From the NCBI RefSeq assembly GCF_006874475.1, contig NZ_VIRM01000020.1:1-64000 (forward strand): a stretch of DNA of 64,000 bases, in the 5' to 3' direction. This document shows, piece after piece, positions 28,254 through 37,950 of the stretch. This DNA comes from Microbispora hainanensis (lineage in GTDB: Bacteria; Actinomycetota; Actinomycetes; Streptosporangiales; Streptosporangiaceae). The notes under the pieces are model-generated. The model made no database searches and was not told the DNA's origin. It saw only the letters and a program-made list of their open reading frames with translations. Position 1 is the first letter of the stretch; the number at the start of each line of letters is the position of its first letter. The position numbers and the translations under genes are program-made.

Positions 28254-29252
28254 TCAGGCGCGGGCGAGCAGCTCCAGCGTGTCGACGACCCGGTTGGAGA
28301 AGCCCCACTCGTTGTCGTACCAGGCCACGACCTTGACGTGCCTGCCCTCGATGCGGGTGAGTGCGGCGTCGAAGATCGCCGACGCCGGCTGTCCGGTGAT
28401 GTCGCTGGAGACCAGCGGCTCGTCCGCGTAGTCGAGGATGCCCTTGAGCCTGCCGCCGGCGGCGGCGCGGTAGGCCGCGAGCACCTCGTCGCGGGTGACC
28501 TCCCGCGCGACGGCGGTGTTCAGCTCCACGATCGAGCCCACCGGGACCGGCACGCGGATCGAGTCGCCCGACAGCTTGCCGTCGAGGTTCGGCAGCACCA
28601 GGCCGATGGCCTTGGCGGCCCCCGTGGTGGTGGGCACGATGTTCACGCCGGCCGCGCGGGCGCGGCGCAGGTCGCGGTGCGGGCCGTCCTGGAGGTTCTG
28701 CTCCTGGGTGTAGGCGTGCACCGTGGTCATGAAGCCGTGCTCGATGCCGGCCAGGTCGTCCAGCACCGACGCCAGCGGAGCCAGCGCGTTCGTGGTGCAC
28801 GAGGCGTTCGAGACGACCACATGCCGGGCGGGGTCGTACGCCTCGGTGTTCACGCCGTAGGCGAGCGTGACGTCGGCGCCCTCGGCGGGGGCGCTCACCA
28901 GCACGCGCCGGGCGCCCGCGTCGATGTGCGCGCGGGCCGCGTCCGCCTTGGTGAAGCGGCCGGTGGACTCCAGCACGATGTCCACGCCGAACTCCGACCA
29001 GGGCAGCTTGGAGGGCTCGCGTTCGGCGAGCACCGCGATGCGGCGGCCGCCGACCACGAGCGCGGCGCCGTCCACCTCGACGGAGTGGCCGAGCCGGCCG
29101 AGCGCGCTGTCGTACTTCAGCAGGTGCGCGAGGGTCTCGGGGGCGGTGAGGTCGTTGACGGCGACCACTTCGAGGTCGCTGTCACGTTCGAGCAGGGCGC
29201 GGAGGGTGTTGCGTCCGATGCGGCCGAATCCGTTGACGGCGATGCGAGTCAT
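28254..29252 (-). CDS. gap: Type I glyceraldehyde-3-phosphate dehydrogenase
   Basis: Glycolytic NAD-dependent enzyme of 332 residues. Rossmann start MTRIAVNGFGRIGR, catalytic Cys152 in SNASCTTNALAPL, the His of MTTVHAYTQ, and C-terminal WYDNEWGFSNRVVD. AAAGGA 9 bases before the ATG supports this start. Length and motifs are fully standard. It stands alone, convergent with the phosphatase gene five bases away, and away from pgk/tpi, which suggests an accessory gap copy. Confidence 0.95.
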   Translation of the reverse strand: MTRIAVNGFGRIGRNTLRALLERDSDLEVVAVNDLTAPETLAHLLKYDSALGRLGHSVEVDGAALVVGGRRIAVLAEREPSKLPWSEFGVDIVLESTGRFTKADAARAHIDAGARRVLVSAPAEGADVTLAYGVNTEAYDPARHVVVSNASCTTNALAPLASVLDDLAGIEHGFMTTVHAYTQEQNLQDGPHRDLRRARAAGVNIVPTTTGAAKAIGLVLPNLDGKLSGDSIRVPVPVGSIVELNTAVAREVTRDEVLAAYRAAAGGRLKGILDYADEPLVSSDITGQPASAIFDAALTRIEGRHVKVVAWYDNEWGFSNRVVDTLELLARA

Positions 29253-29402
29253 GGGCGTTCCTTTCGTTCCGCGCTCCATGATCGGTAGCCGGATGCCGAG
29301 CCGACAGTGGCTCGAAAGACAGCACGCGCAAGGATCCAGCCAAGAGTTTCGCCATCGCCCGCAAGGATCTCGCCAGGGATCTCGCCACCTGCCGTCAGGG
29401 CG

Positions 29403-30350
29403 TCAGGCGGAGAAGGTGTGGCGATACTCGGTGGGGGAGGTGCCGAGGATGCGCTGGAAGTGCAGGCGCAGGTTGGCGCCGGTGCCGAGCCCGACCCGGT
29501 CGGCGATCTGCTCCACGCCCAGGTCGGTGCGTTCGAGCAGCTCGCGCGCCAGGTCCACGCGTGCCCTGAGCACCCACTGCATCGGCGTGTAGCCGGTGTC
29601 CTCCACGAACCGCCGGGAGAAGGTGCGCGGCGACACTCGCGCGTGACGGGCGAGGGTCTCCAGGGTCAGCCGTTCCGACAGGTGCGCCAGGGCCCACTCG
29701 CGCGTGTTCGCGAACAGGTCGCCGAGCGGCTCGGGGACGCTGCGGGGCACGTACTGCGCCTGGCCGCCGCTGCGGTAGGGCGCGGCCACCAGCCGTCTCG
29801 CGACGTGGTTGGACAGCCCGACGCCGTGGTCGCGCCGCACCAGGTGGAGGCACAGGTCGATGCCGGACGCCGCGCCCGCCGACGTCAGCACGTCGCCCTC
29901 GTCCACGAACAGCACGTTCTCGTCCACTCGTACGAGCGGATGCCTGGCGGCGAGGGCCTTCGTGTAGTGCCAGTGGGTCGTCGCCCGCTTGCCGTCGAGC
30001 AGGCCCGTCGCCGCCAGGGCGAACGCCCCTGTCGAGATGGCCGCGAGCCGGGTGCCGCGTTCGCGGGCGGCCATGAGCGCGCCGACGACCGCGGCCGGCG
30101 GTTCCGTGGTCGCGGGCTCCCGGTAGCCGGGGATGAATATGGTGTCGGCCTCCTCGAAGGCGTCGAGGCCCTCGGCCACGTGATAGGAGAGGCCGTCGCC
30201 GCCGGTCACCAGCCCGGGCGCGGCGCCGCACACCCGCACCTCGTACGGCATGCTCGGCCGGTTGGAGAACACCTGCGCCGGGATGCCGACGTCGAGCGGT
30301 TTCGCGCCCTCCAGCACGAGCACGGCGATGCGATGGTTGCTCAGGCTCAT
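29403..30350 (-). CDS. GlxA-type transcriptional regulator (DJ-1/PfpI-like domain plus AraC HTH)
   Basis: A protein of 315 residues. The N-terminal DJ-1/PfpI-like amidotransferase fold (IAVLVLEGAKPLDVGIPAQV; AISTGAFALAATGLLDG, with Thr-Gly in place of a catalytic Cys) is regulatory. Two AraC helix-turn-helix motifs end the protein (LETLARHARVSPRTFSRRF and LGVEQIADRVGLGTGANLRL). The ATG follows GAGGAGG. It is transcribed divergently from the monooxygenase/ABC operon, and a TGTCAAC-C-GTTGACA dyad lies between them, so control of that operon is a reasonable inference. Confidence 0.92.
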   Translation of the reverse strand: MSLSNHRIAVLVLEGAKPLDVGIPAQVFSNRPSMPYEVRVCGAAPGLVTGGDGLSYHVAEGLDAFEEADTIFIPGYREPATTEPPAAVVGALMAARERGTRLAAISTGAFALAATGLLDGKRATTHWHYTKALAARHPLVRVDENVLFVDEGDVLTSAGAASGIDLCLHLVRRDHGVGLSNHVARRLVAAPYRSGGQAQYVPRSVPEPLGDLFANTREWALAHLSERLTLETLARHARVSPRTFSRRFVEDTGYTPMQWVLRARVDLARELLERTDLGVEQIADRVGLGTGANLRLHFQRILGTSPTEYRHTFSA

Positions 30351-30442
30351 CGGCCTCCTCCGGCTCTCCCGCGATCCGGCGGGCGTCGCCCCGCGCACCG
30401 TGACCGCCATGACCACTACCGCAAGCATCCTGCCACCGCCCA

Positions 30443-30486
30443 TGTCAACCGTTGACAAAGCATGCTTTTCCTACATAGTTAGTAGG
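30443..30486 (+). promoter_or_regulatory. Dyad-rich promoter of the LLM/ABC operon
   Basis: TTGACA (30452-30457) with CATAGT (30474-30479) at 16-bp spacing forms a good promoter. Three dyads tile it: TGTCAAC-C-GTTGACA (30443-30457, over -35), AAAGCATGCTTT (30457-30468, in the spacer) and CCTAC-N7-GTAGG (30470-30486, over -10). The last recurs between the two other operons of this cluster. Confidence 0.75.
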
Positions 30487-30513
30487 TAAAGCCCCCTGGG
30501 AGGTATGCGACTC

Positions 30514-31602
30514 GTGAAATTCCTCGCCATCACCCTCATCGCGCACGGGCCCGACCCGCTGACCGGCGAGACCGAATCCACCACCGAACGGTTCCGCGAC
30601 GTCGTGGACAGCGCCCTGCTCGCCGAGGAGCTGGGCTTCGACGGCTTCGGGGTGGGAGAGCGGCACGAGCGGCCCTTCATCTCCTCGTCGCCGCCGGTCG
30701 TGCTCAGCCACATCGCCGCCCTGACCTCCCGCATCCGGCTGTTCACCGCGGTCACCACGCTCAGCCTGCTCGACCCCGTGCGGGCGTACGAGGACTACGC
30801 GACGCTCGACCACCTGTCGGGCGGCCGGCTGGAACTGATGATCGGCAAGGGGAACGGGTCGGCCCAGGCGCGGCTCTTCCACGTCACGCCCGAGGACCAG
30901 TGGGACCGCAACCGGGAGGCGTACGAACTGTTCCGCAGGCTCTGGCGGGAGGACAGGGTCACCTGGGAGGGCCGGTTCCGGCCGTCCCTCACGGACGCGG
31001 AGACCTGGCCGCGCCCCCTGCAGCGGCCCATCCGGGTCTGGCACGGCAGCGCCACCAGCAAGGACTCGGTCGACCTGGCCGCCCGCTATGGCGACCCGCT
31101 GTTCTCGGCGAACGTCACCAACCCCATCGAGCCGTACGCCGAGCTGGTCGACCACTACCGCGAACGGTGGGCGCACTACGGGCACGACCCGGCCGACGCG
31201 CTGGTGGGCGCGGGCAGCGCCGGCTTCTACACGGCGCGCACCTCGCAGGAGGCGATCGCCACCTATCGCCCGATCTACGACGCCCGGGTCGCGTTGTTCC
31301 GCAAGGCGGGCGTGGAGCCGGTCTTCCACTCGCTGGAAGACGCCATCGAGCGCGGCTCGATCCTCGTGGGCAGCCCCCAGCAGATCATCGACAAGGTCCT
31401 GCGCTATCACGCGCGGCTCGGCCACGAGGTCGTGCACATCAGCGCGGACGGCGACGGCCTGACCCGCGCGCAGCACCGGGAGGCGCTTGAGCTGTTCCAG
31501 AGCGACATCGCTCCCGTGTTGCGCAAGGAGATCCCGAGCCGGCCGTTCCCCCAGAACACCCCCCTCACGAGCACCCTCACGAGCACCGGAGCACCGGCAT
31601 GA
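30514..31602 (+). CDS. LLM-class (luciferase-like) flavin-dependent monooxygenase
   Basis: FMN-dependent monooxygenase of 362 residues with the TIM-barrel pattern of bacterial luciferases: LLAEELGFDGFGVGERHERP, TTLSLLDPVRAYEDYATLDH, then LSGGRLELMIGKGNG. The GTG was chosen because GGGAGG lies 10 bases upstream; an ATG nine bases earlier abuts that element too closely. First gene of an operon with a second LLM enzyme and a peptide-type ABC transporter, each overlapping the next. It needs reduced FMN from a reductase not encoded here. Confidence 0.9.
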   Translation: MKFLAITLIAHGPDPLTGETESTTERFRDVVDSALLAEELGFDGFGVGERHERPFISSSPPVVLSHIAALTSRIRLFTAVTTLSLLDPVRAYEDYATLDHLSGGRLELMIGKGNGSAQARLFHVTPEDQWDRNREAYELFRRLWREDRVTWEGRFRPSLTDAETWPRPLQRPIRVWHGSATSKDSVDLAARYGDPLFSANVTNPIEPYAELVDHYRERWAHYGHDPADALVGAGSAGFYTARTSQEAIATYRPIYDARVALFRKAGVEPVFHSLEDAIERGSILVGSPQQIIDKVLRYHARLGHEVVHISADGDGLTRAQHREALELFQSDIAPVLRKEIPSRPFPQNTPLTSTLTSTGAPA

Positions 31603-32795
31603 GCCTCCCCCAGCAGACAGCACAGGAGAGCACGGCGCGGCCGGTTCCCCTGTCGATCCTCGACCTGGCCCCGATCCCGTCCGGCAGCGGCGCGGGAGAC
31701 GCGTTGCGCAACAGCATCGACCTCGCCCGGCACGCCGAGCGGCTCGGGTATCTCCGCTACTGGGTGGCCGAGCACCACTTCGCGGCCGGCGTCGCGAGCT
31801 CGGCCCCGGCGGTGCTCATCGGCCTCATCGCGGCCGCGACGAACCACATCAGGGTGGGCTCGGGCGCGGTGCAGCTCGGCCACCAGACGCCGATCGCGGT
31901 GGTCGAACAGTTCGGTCTCGTCGACGCGCTCCATCCCGGCCGCATCGACCTCGGGCTGGGCCGTTCCGGGCAGCGCAGGGCCGAGGTCGTGGCGGAGGCC
32001 GCCCAGGCCCCTGAAGCCTCAGCGGCCTCAGCGCCGCGTGAGCCGCGCGTGGTGGACGGGCTGCTGATCCCGCCCGCGTTCTCCTTCGCCGAGCTGGCCC
32101 GCCTGCCGCAGCTCGCCGTCCAGGCCGCGCTGCTGCAGCAGCCGGGCGCACGGACCCCCGACTTCGCCGAGCAGGTCGACGAGGTCGTCGCCTTCCTGGA
32201 GGGCACCTACCGGTCGTCCGACGGGATCGCGGTGCACGCCGTGCCGGGTGAGGGCGCCGAGGTGGAGCTGTGGATCCTCGGCAGCAGCGGCGGGCAGAGC
32301 GCGAAGGTGGCGGGGGAGCGGGGGCTTCCGTTCGCCGCCAACTACCACGTCAGCCCGGCGTCCGTGCTGGAGGCCGTGGAGGCCTACCGGGGGGCGTTCA
32401 CCCCGTCCAAGGTGCTGTCCGAGCCGTACGTCGTCGTCTCGGCGGACGTGGTCGTGGCCGAGGACGACACGACGGCCAGGCAACTGGCCAGACCGTACGG
32501 CCTGTGGGTGCGCGCCATCCGCACGGGCCAGGGGGCGATTCCCTATCCGACGCCCGAGGAGGCGGACGCGCACGTCTGGAGCGAGGCCGACAGGGCACTC
32601 GTGGCCGACCGGGTGGACACCCAGTTCGCGGGCTCGCCGGAGACGGTCGTGGAACGGCTGCGCGTGCTCCAGCGGGTCACGGGCGCCGACGAGCTGCTGG
32701 TCACCACGATCACGCACGGGCACGCCGACCGGGTGCGCTCCTACGAACTGCTCGCGGAGGCATGGCAGACCGGCACGGCAGGAGGAGCACGGTGA
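31599..32795 (+). CDS. MsnO8/CmoO-like LLM-class oxidoreductase
   Basis: Monooxygenase-like protein of 398 residues. It starts the fold with VPLSILDLAPIPSG and carries LGYLRYWVAEHHFAAGVASS, GSGAVQLGHQTPIAVVEQFG and the phosphate-binding LHPGRIDLGLGRSGQ. These match the subgroup of B. subtilis YtmO/CmoO, part of S-modified cysteine breakdown. The start overlaps the preceding LLM gene (ATGA) and its stop overlaps the lipoprotein gene (GTGA). Confidence 0.9.
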   Translation: MSLPQQTAQESTARPVPLSILDLAPIPSGSGAGDALRNSIDLARHAERLGYLRYWVAEHHFAAGVASSAPAVLIGLIAAATNHIRVGSGAVQLGHQTPIAVVEQFGLVDALHPGRIDLGLGRSGQRRAEVVAEAAQAPEASAASAPREPRVVDGLLIPPAFSFAELARLPQLAVQAALLQQPGARTPDFAEQVDEVVAFLEGTYRSSDGIAVHAVPGEGAEVELWILGSSGGQSAKVAGERGLPFAANYHVSPASVLEAVEAYRGAFTPSKVLSEPYVVVSADVVVAEDDTTARQLARPYGLWVRAIRTGQGAIPYPTPEEADAHVWSEADRALVADRVDTQFAGSPETVVERLRVLQRVTGADELLVTTITHGHADRVRSYELLAEAWQTGTAGGAR

Positions 32796-34402
32796 AGGCC
32801 ATCAGGGGCGCGCTGCCCTTCATCCTCGTCGCGGCCCTGGCCGCGTGCGGCTCGCAGACACCGGCCGCGCAGACCGGCGGCACCGCTCTGACGTGGGCGG
32901 TCGAGACGGAGCCCATCACGTTCAACCCCCACCAGTGGGGGCAGAACAAGGCCAGGCTGCTGGTGTTCAACCAGTTCGACGCGCTGGTCGCGCGCGGGGA
33001 GGACGGGTCGTTCGTTCCCTGGCTCGCCCGGTCGTGGAAGGTCTCGGACGACGGCCGCACCTACACCCTGGAGCTGCGCGACGACGTCACCTTCCAGGAC
33101 GGCACGAAGTTCGACGCGGCGGCGGTCAAGGCGAATTTCGACAAGCTGCGCGAGCCCGGCTACAACCCGACGGTCGCCGCCATCCAGCTGCACGCCTTCG
33201 ACAAGGCCGAGGTGGTCTCGCCGACCACCCTGAAGATCACACTGAAGGAGCCGGACGGGCTGTTCCTCGACTTCCTCTCCTCGCCGCTCGCCGGGCAGGT
33301 GTCCCCGAAGTCCCTCAAGGAGGCCGAGGACCTCAAGGCCGGCGGGCCGGACGTGGTCGGGACCGGCCCGTTCGTCCTCGACCGCTATGTGCGGGGCCAG
33401 GAGGTCCACTACACGCGCAACCCCCGCTACAACTGGCCGCCGCAGGGCAGCGCCCACCAGGGACCGGCGTACCTGTCGGAGGTCACCTACCGCTTCCTGC
33501 CACAGGCGGCCGTCCGCATCGGCGCGCTCACCTCCGGACAGGTCCAGGTCGTCGAGGGCGTCCCGGCCACCGACATCCAGACGGTCAAGAGCGATCCCTC
33601 GCTGTCCTTCCAGTCGGCGCTCAACTCCGGCACGGCGTTCTCCTACTACTTCAACACCTCCCACCCGCCCTTCGACGACAGGCGCGTGCGGCAGGCGTTC
33701 CGGGAGGCCGTCGACCTCGACACCGTGCTGGCGTCCGTCTACCAGGGCACCGCCAAGCGGGCCTGGAGCGTCGTCGCCGACACCAGCCCCTTCTACGACC
33801 CGTCCCTGGAGAAGACGTACGGCGGGGACGCCGCCAAGGCGAACGCGCTGCTCGACGCGGCGGGCTGGACCCAGCGCGACGCCGAGGGCTACCGCACCAA
33901 GGACGGCAAGCGGCTGACGGTCCGCTCGGTGGCCGCGGCGCCGTACGTCCGCGACCGCAGGGACATCCTGGCCCAGGCGATCCAGGCCCGGCTCAAGCAG
34001 ACGGCGGGCATCGACTTCCAGGTGAGGATCGTGGACCAGGGCACGGCGCAGAAGGCGTACGAGGACGACGCGTTCGAGGTCTTCGAGAACTCGCGCGGCG
34101 ACTCCGACGCCGGGGCCGCGCTCAACCTCATCCTGCCGAAGGGCGGGGCCATCAACCGCACCCACTTCGCGGACGCCGCCCTCGACACGTGGCTCGCCGG
34201 CGCGACGGCGAGCTCCGACACCGCCGAGCGGAAGGCCCTGTACGCCAAGGTCCAGCACAAGGTGGTGGCCGACGAGGCGATCGTCTTCCCCATCTACGTG
34301 CCCTCCGACCAGATCGCGGCGAGCAGGAACGTGCAGGGCCTCGGCTTCGACCCCGTCTCCGGCACGCCGCGCGGCGTCTACGACGTGCGGATCGCCGCAT
34401 GA
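32792..34402 (+). CDS. ABC transporter substrate-binding lipoprotein (peptide/SBP_bac_5 type)
   Basis: A lipoprotein of 536 residues: MKAIRGALPFILVAALAACG carries a lipobox LAAC (Cys near residue 19). The mature part is the large two-lobe SBP_bac_5 fold (WAVETEPITFNPHQWGQNKA, DVVGTGPFVLDRYVRGQEV, FNTSHPPFDDRRVRQAFREA). It captures a peptide-like or modified organic ligand for the two permeases and the dual ATPase that follow. GGAGGAG precedes the GTG start, which overlaps the previous stop. The long frame upstream of this start is spurious. Confidence 0.92.
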   Translation: MKAIRGALPFILVAALAACGSQTPAAQTGGTALTWAVETEPITFNPHQWGQNKARLLVFNQFDALVARGEDGSFVPWLARSWKVSDDGRTYTLELRDDVTFQDGTKFDAAAVKANFDKLREPGYNPTVAAIQLHAFDKAEVVSPTTLKITLKEPDGLFLDFLSSPLAGQVSPKSLKEAEDLKAGGPDVVGTGPFVLDRYVRGQEVHYTRNPRYNWPPQGSAHQGPAYLSEVTYRFLPQAAVRIGALTSGQVQVVEGVPATDIQTVKSDPSLSFQSALNSGTAFSYYFNTSHPPFDDRRVRQAFREAVDLDTVLASVYQGTAKRAWSVVADTSPFYDPSLEKTYGGDAAKANALLDAAGWTQRDAEGYRTKDGKRLTVRSVAAAPYVRDRRDILAQAIQARLKQTAGIDFQVRIVDQGTAQKAYEDDAFEVFENSRGDSDAGAALNLILPKGGAINRTHFADAALDTWLAGATASSDTAERKALYAKVQHKVVADEAIVFPIYVPSDQIAASRNVQGLGFDPVSGTPRGVYDVRIAA

Positions 34403-35388
34403 CGGCGGCGCTGCCGGCCCGGCGGCCCCCGGCGGGGCGGGGGCTTGCGGGCCTGCGGGTGCCCGCCTGGCTGGGCACGCCGGTGCGCAGGCTCGTCACG
34501 GCGGTGGCCGTGCTGTGGGCGGCCGCCACCACCGCGTACGCGGCCCTGCTGCTGGCGCCCGGGGACACCGTCGACATCCTCGTGGGCGACGGCGCCGACA
34601 CGCCGGAGATCCGCGCGCAGATCGTCGCCGAGTGGGGCCTGGACCGGCCCGAGGCCGTGCGCTATCTGAGCTATCTCGGCCGGCTGCTGCACGGCGACCT
34701 CGGCCGTTCCTACCAGTTGCAACGCGACGTCGGCGAGATCCTGGCCGGGCAGGTGGGCCCGACGGTGCGGCTGACCCTGGCGGCCGCCGCGGTCGGCGTG
34801 GTGCTGGCGGTCGCCGTGGCGGTGGCGACGGCGGGCAGGTCGGTGTGGCCGCGCCGGATCGTCTCCGCCGCCGAGCTGGTGGCGGTGTCGGTGCCGCAGT
34901 TCGTGATCGGCATCGTGCTGCTGTTCGTGTTCTCGTTCTCGCTCGGCTGGTTTCCCGTCTCGGGCGCGGCCGATCCGCAGGCGCTCGTCCTTCCCGCGCT
35001 GGCGCTCGGCCTGCCCGTCGCCGGCGTGCTCGGACAGGTGCTCAGGGAGGGCCTGGAACGCGCGCTTGAGCAGCCGTTCGCGGTGACGGCGCGCTCGCGC
35101 GGCCTCAGTGAGCGTGCCGTGGTGGCCCGGCACGCGCTGCGGCACGCGCTGCTGCCCGCCGTCACCCTCGCCGGCTGGTTCACCGGTGTCCTGCTCGGCG
35201 GGGCCGTCATCACCGAGGCGCTCTTCGGCCGCCCGGGGCTCGGCCGGGTGACCATGCAGGCCGTCACCGGCAAGGACATGCCGGTCGTGATGGCCGTCGT
35301 CATCCTGTCGGCGGCGGTGTACGTGACGATCAGCGCCCTGCTCGACCTCGCCTATCGGCTCATCGACCCCCGGCTCAGGAGCGCGTGA
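34399..35388 (+). CDS. ABC transporter permease 1 (DppB-like)
   Basis: Inner-membrane permease of 329 residues with about six helices and the EAA loop GLSERAVVARHALRHALLP. The N-terminal LAPGDTVDILVG and YLGRLLHGDLGRSYQ are typical of DppB/OppB subunits, though the usual N-P-x-D/PGDP form is slightly changed. Overlaps the lipoprotein gene by ATGA. Works with the next permease and the fused ATPase. Confidence 0.93.
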   Translation: MTAALPARRPPAGRGLAGLRVPAWLGTPVRRLVTAVAVLWAAATTAYAALLLAPGDTVDILVGDGADTPEIRAQIVAEWGLDRPEAVRYLSYLGRLLHGDLGRSYQLQRDVGEILAGQVGPTVRLTLAAAAVGVVLAVAVAVATAGRSVWPRRIVSAAELVAVSVPQFVIGIVLLFVFSFSLGWFPVSGAADPQALVLPALALGLPVAGVLGQVLREGLERALEQPFAVTARSRGLSERAVVARHALRHALLPAVTLAGWFTGVLLGGAVITEALFGRPGLGRVTMQAVTGKDMPVVMAVVILSAAVYVTISALLDLAYRLIDPRLRSA

Positions 35389-36251
35389 TGGCCGTCGCCG
35401 CCCCCGTCGCCCGATCCGCCGCCCGATCCGCCGCACGGGCCGGCGCCCGCGTGCGCCCCGGCCTCGTCCTCGCGTTGCTCGTCCTGGCCGTCCTGGTCGT
35501 GGCCGTGGCGGCCCCGGGCCTGATCACCCGGGTCGACCCGCTGGCGGCCGACCCGCTGCGGGCGCTGGCCCCGCCCGGCGCGGGCCATCCGCTCGGCACC
35601 GACCACCTCGGCCGGGACGTGTTCGCCCGCGTCGTGTACGGCGCCCGCCACTCGCTCGGCATCGGGGCCCTCGCCACCGCGCTCGCGGTGGGCGCGGGCT
35701 CGCTGCTCGGCCTGGCCGCCGGGCTGGCGGCCCGCCTCGCCGGTGAGGCGCTGGCCCGCCTGTTCGACGTGCTGTCGACCTTCCCCGAGCTGCTGCTCGC
35801 GCTCCTCGTGATCGCGATCACCGGCCCCGGCACCTGGAACGTCGTCGTCGCGATCGGGATCGCCCAGATCCCCACGTACGCGCGGGTCGTCCGGGCGCAG
35901 ACGTTCGTCGTGCGCCGCTCCGGATACGTCGAGCAGGCCGTGACCTTCGGTCACTCGCGGGCCCGGGTCGTCGCCCGGCACGTGCTGCCCAACGTCGTCG
36001 GACCCGTCCCCGTGCTGGCGACGATCGGGCTCGGCCAGGCCGTCATCGCGACATCCGGCCTCAGCTTCCTCGGCATGGGACCCCAGCCGCCCGCCCCGGA
36101 GTGGGGCACCATGCTGGCCGAGTCGCGGGACTACCTGCGGGTCGCCTCGTGGGTGGCCTTCTCCCCGGGGGTGGCCCTCACCCTGTCGGTCGTGTGCCTG
36201 ACGGTCGCCGGACGGCATCTTCAGCGGCGTTTCGAGGGAAGGACACCATGA
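35385..36251 (+). CDS. ABC transporter permease 2 (DppC-like)
   Basis: Permease of 288 residues with the DppC hallmark [20 protein letters not shown], six helices and the EAA loop [17 protein letters not shown], ending in [24 protein letters not shown] at the very overlap (GTGATG) or the ATG one codon later may serve as the start. Partner of permease 1. Confidence 0.93.
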   Translation: MMAVAAPVARSAARSAARAGARVRPGLVLALLVLAVLVVAVAAPGLITRVDPLAADPLRALAPPGAGHPLGTDHLGRDVFARVVYGARHSLGIGALATALAVGAGSLLGLAAGLAARLAGEALARLFDVLSTFPELLLALLVIAITGPGTWNVVVAIGIAQIPTYARVVRAQTFVVRRSGYVEQAVTFGHSRARVVARHVLPNVVGPVPVLATIGLGQAVIATSGLSFLGMGPQPPAPEWGTMLAESRDYLRVASWVAFSPGVALTLSVVCLTVAGRHLQRRFEGRTP

Positions 36252-37891
36252 CAGAGCTCGCGGTCACCCGCGCCCATCCCGCCGCCGCCGGCGCCGCGCC
36301 GCTCGTCGCGGTGGAGGACCTGCGCGTCTCGTTTCCCGCCTCCGGCGTCGAGGCCGTACGCGGGCTGTCACTGTCGATCGCGCCGGGGGAGTGCGTCGCC
36401 CTGGTCGGCGAGTCGGGGTCGGGCAAGAGCGTGACCGCCCGCTCGCTCATCGGCCTGGCGGGCCCGGGCGCGACGGTGCGGGCGTCCGCCTTCCGCGTCG
36501 GCGGCGGAGACGCGCTCACCTTCGGCCCGCGCGAGTGGCGCCGGGTGCGCGGCCGGTTCGCCGGGCTGGTCCTCCAGGACGCCCTGGTCTCGCTCGACCC
36601 GCTGCGCACCGTGGGGGCCGAGATCACCGAGGTGCTGGCCGAGCATGACGTGGTGCCCCGCCCGGCCCGGCCGGAGCGCGTACGCGCGCTGCTGGCGGCT
36701 GTGGGCGTCCCGGATCCCGACGCGCGCGCGGGGCAGCACCCGCACCAGCTCTCCGGCGGGCTGCGGCAACGGGCCCTGATCGCCTCCGCCATCGCCGCCG
36801 AGCCCGAGCTGATCATCGCGGACGAGCCCACGACCGCCCTCGACGTGACCGTGCAGGCGCAGATCCTGCGGCTGCTCGCGGAGCGGAAGGCGGCCGGGAC
36901 GGCGCTGCTGATGATCAGCCACGACCTCGCCGTGGTGGCCGCCATCGCCGACCGCGTCCTGGTCATGAAGGACGGCTTGGTGGTCGAGGAGGGCCCGGCA
37001 CGGGAGGTGCTGACGACTCCGCGGCACGACTACACGCGGGAGCTCCTCGCCGCCGTGCCCTCCATGTCCGCCGGATCCCGCCGCCCGACCGGCACCCTGT
37101 CCCCCACCCCGGCCCCGCGCGATCCCGTGCTCGCCGTCACGGGGGTGTCGGTCGCGTACGGCTCGCGCAGGGCCGTGGACGGGGTCTCCTTCCGGCTGCA
37201 CGCGGGTGAGACGCTCGGCGTCGTCGGCGAGTCGGGGTCGGGCAAGACGACCCTCGCACGGCTGGCCCTCGGCCTGCTCGCGCCCGACGCGGGAGAGGTG
37301 AGCCTGCGGGGAGGCCCGTGGAGCGCCCTGCCCGAGCGGCGGCGGCGCCCCCTCCGCCCCGCGATCCAGGTGATCGCGCAGAACCCGCTCGACTCCTTCG
37401 ACCCGCGTCACACGGTGGGCCGCCTGGTAGCCGACCCGCTCTCCGCGCTGCCGCGGCGGCAGCGCCGGGAGCGCGCGATCGAACTGCTGGGCCGCGTCGG
37501 GCTGCCGCCCGAGCTGCTCGGCCGGCGTCCGCGCGAGCTGTCCGGCGGACAGCGGCAGCGCGTGGCCATCGCCCGCGCGCTCGCGTCCCGGCCCGAGGTG
37601 CTGATCTGCGACGAGCCCGTCTCCGCGCTCGACGTGTCCGTCCAGGCCCAGGTGCTCGACCTGCTGGCCGAGATCCAGGCCGAGGACGGGACGGCGCTGC
37701 TGTTCATCTCCCACGACCTGGGCGTCGTCCGCCACCTGAGCGACCGCGTCCTGGTGATGAAGGACGGCCGTGTTGTGGAGGAGGGCGACGTGGACGAGGT
37801 CTTCCGTCACCCCCGGCATCCGTACACCCGGGAGTTGCTGGCGGCCGTGCCCCGGCTCCCCTGCTCCCCGGATGAGCGGGTGACCGGATAA
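36248..37891 (+). CDS. Fused dual ABC-transporter ATPase (DppD-DppF type)
   Basis: A cytoplasmic protein of 547 residues with two complete ATPase domains: Walker A GESGSGKS and [11 protein letters not shown] signatures [12 protein letters not shown] and [12 protein letters not shown], Walker B ELIIADEP and VLICDEP, and H-loops in each half ([16 protein letters not shown]). This gives a four-protein importer of the dipeptide/nickel/glutathione class. The start overlaps the preceding permease (ATGA). A strong terminator follows, so this is the last gene of the operon. Confidence 0.95.
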   Translation: MTELAVTRAHPAAAGAAPLVAVEDLRVSFPASGVEAVRGLSLSIAPGECVALVGESGSGKSVTARSLIGLAGPGATVRASAFRVGGGDALTFGPREWRRVRGRFAGLVLQDALVSLDPLRTVGAEITEVLAEHDVVPRPARPERVRALLAAVGVPDPDARAGQHPHQLSGGLRQRALIASAIAAEPELIIADEPTTALDVTVQAQILRLLAERKAAGTALLMISHDLAVVAAIADRVLVMKDGLVVEEGPAREVLTTPRHDYTRELLAAVPSMSAGSRRPTGTLSPTPAPRDPVLAVTGVSVAYGSRRAVDGVSFRLHAGETLGVVGESGSGKTTLARLALGLLAPDAGEVSLRGGPWSALPERRRRPLRPAIQVIAQNPLDSFDPRHTVGRLVADPLSALPRRQRRERAIELLGRVGLPPELLGRRPRELSGGQRQRVAIARALASRPEVLICDEPVSALDVSVQAQVLDLLAEIQAEDGTALLFISHDLGVVRHLSDRVLVMKDGRVVEEGDVDEVFRHPRHPYTRELLAAVPRLPCSPDERVTG

Positions 37892-37897
37892 CGATGC

Positions 37898-37932
37898 TGT
37901 GCGGGGCGAGCCCGGCCGCCTCGCCCCGCACA
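37898..37932. terminator. Bidirectional terminator between convergent operons
   Basis: TGTGCGGGGCGAG pairs perfectly with CTCGCCCCGCACA over a 9-base loop, seven bases past the ATPase stop and 18 bases before the stop of the convergent LLM gene. Confidence 0.82.
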
Positions 37933-37950
37933 CGATCTCAGGCCGCGTCT

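Noticed and set aside
32248-34390. Rightward frame of over 1000 codons running through the lipoprotein gene into the permease
   Set aside because: Only its last third (the permease) is real; before that it overlaps a lipoprotein gene whose motifs are clear in another frame.
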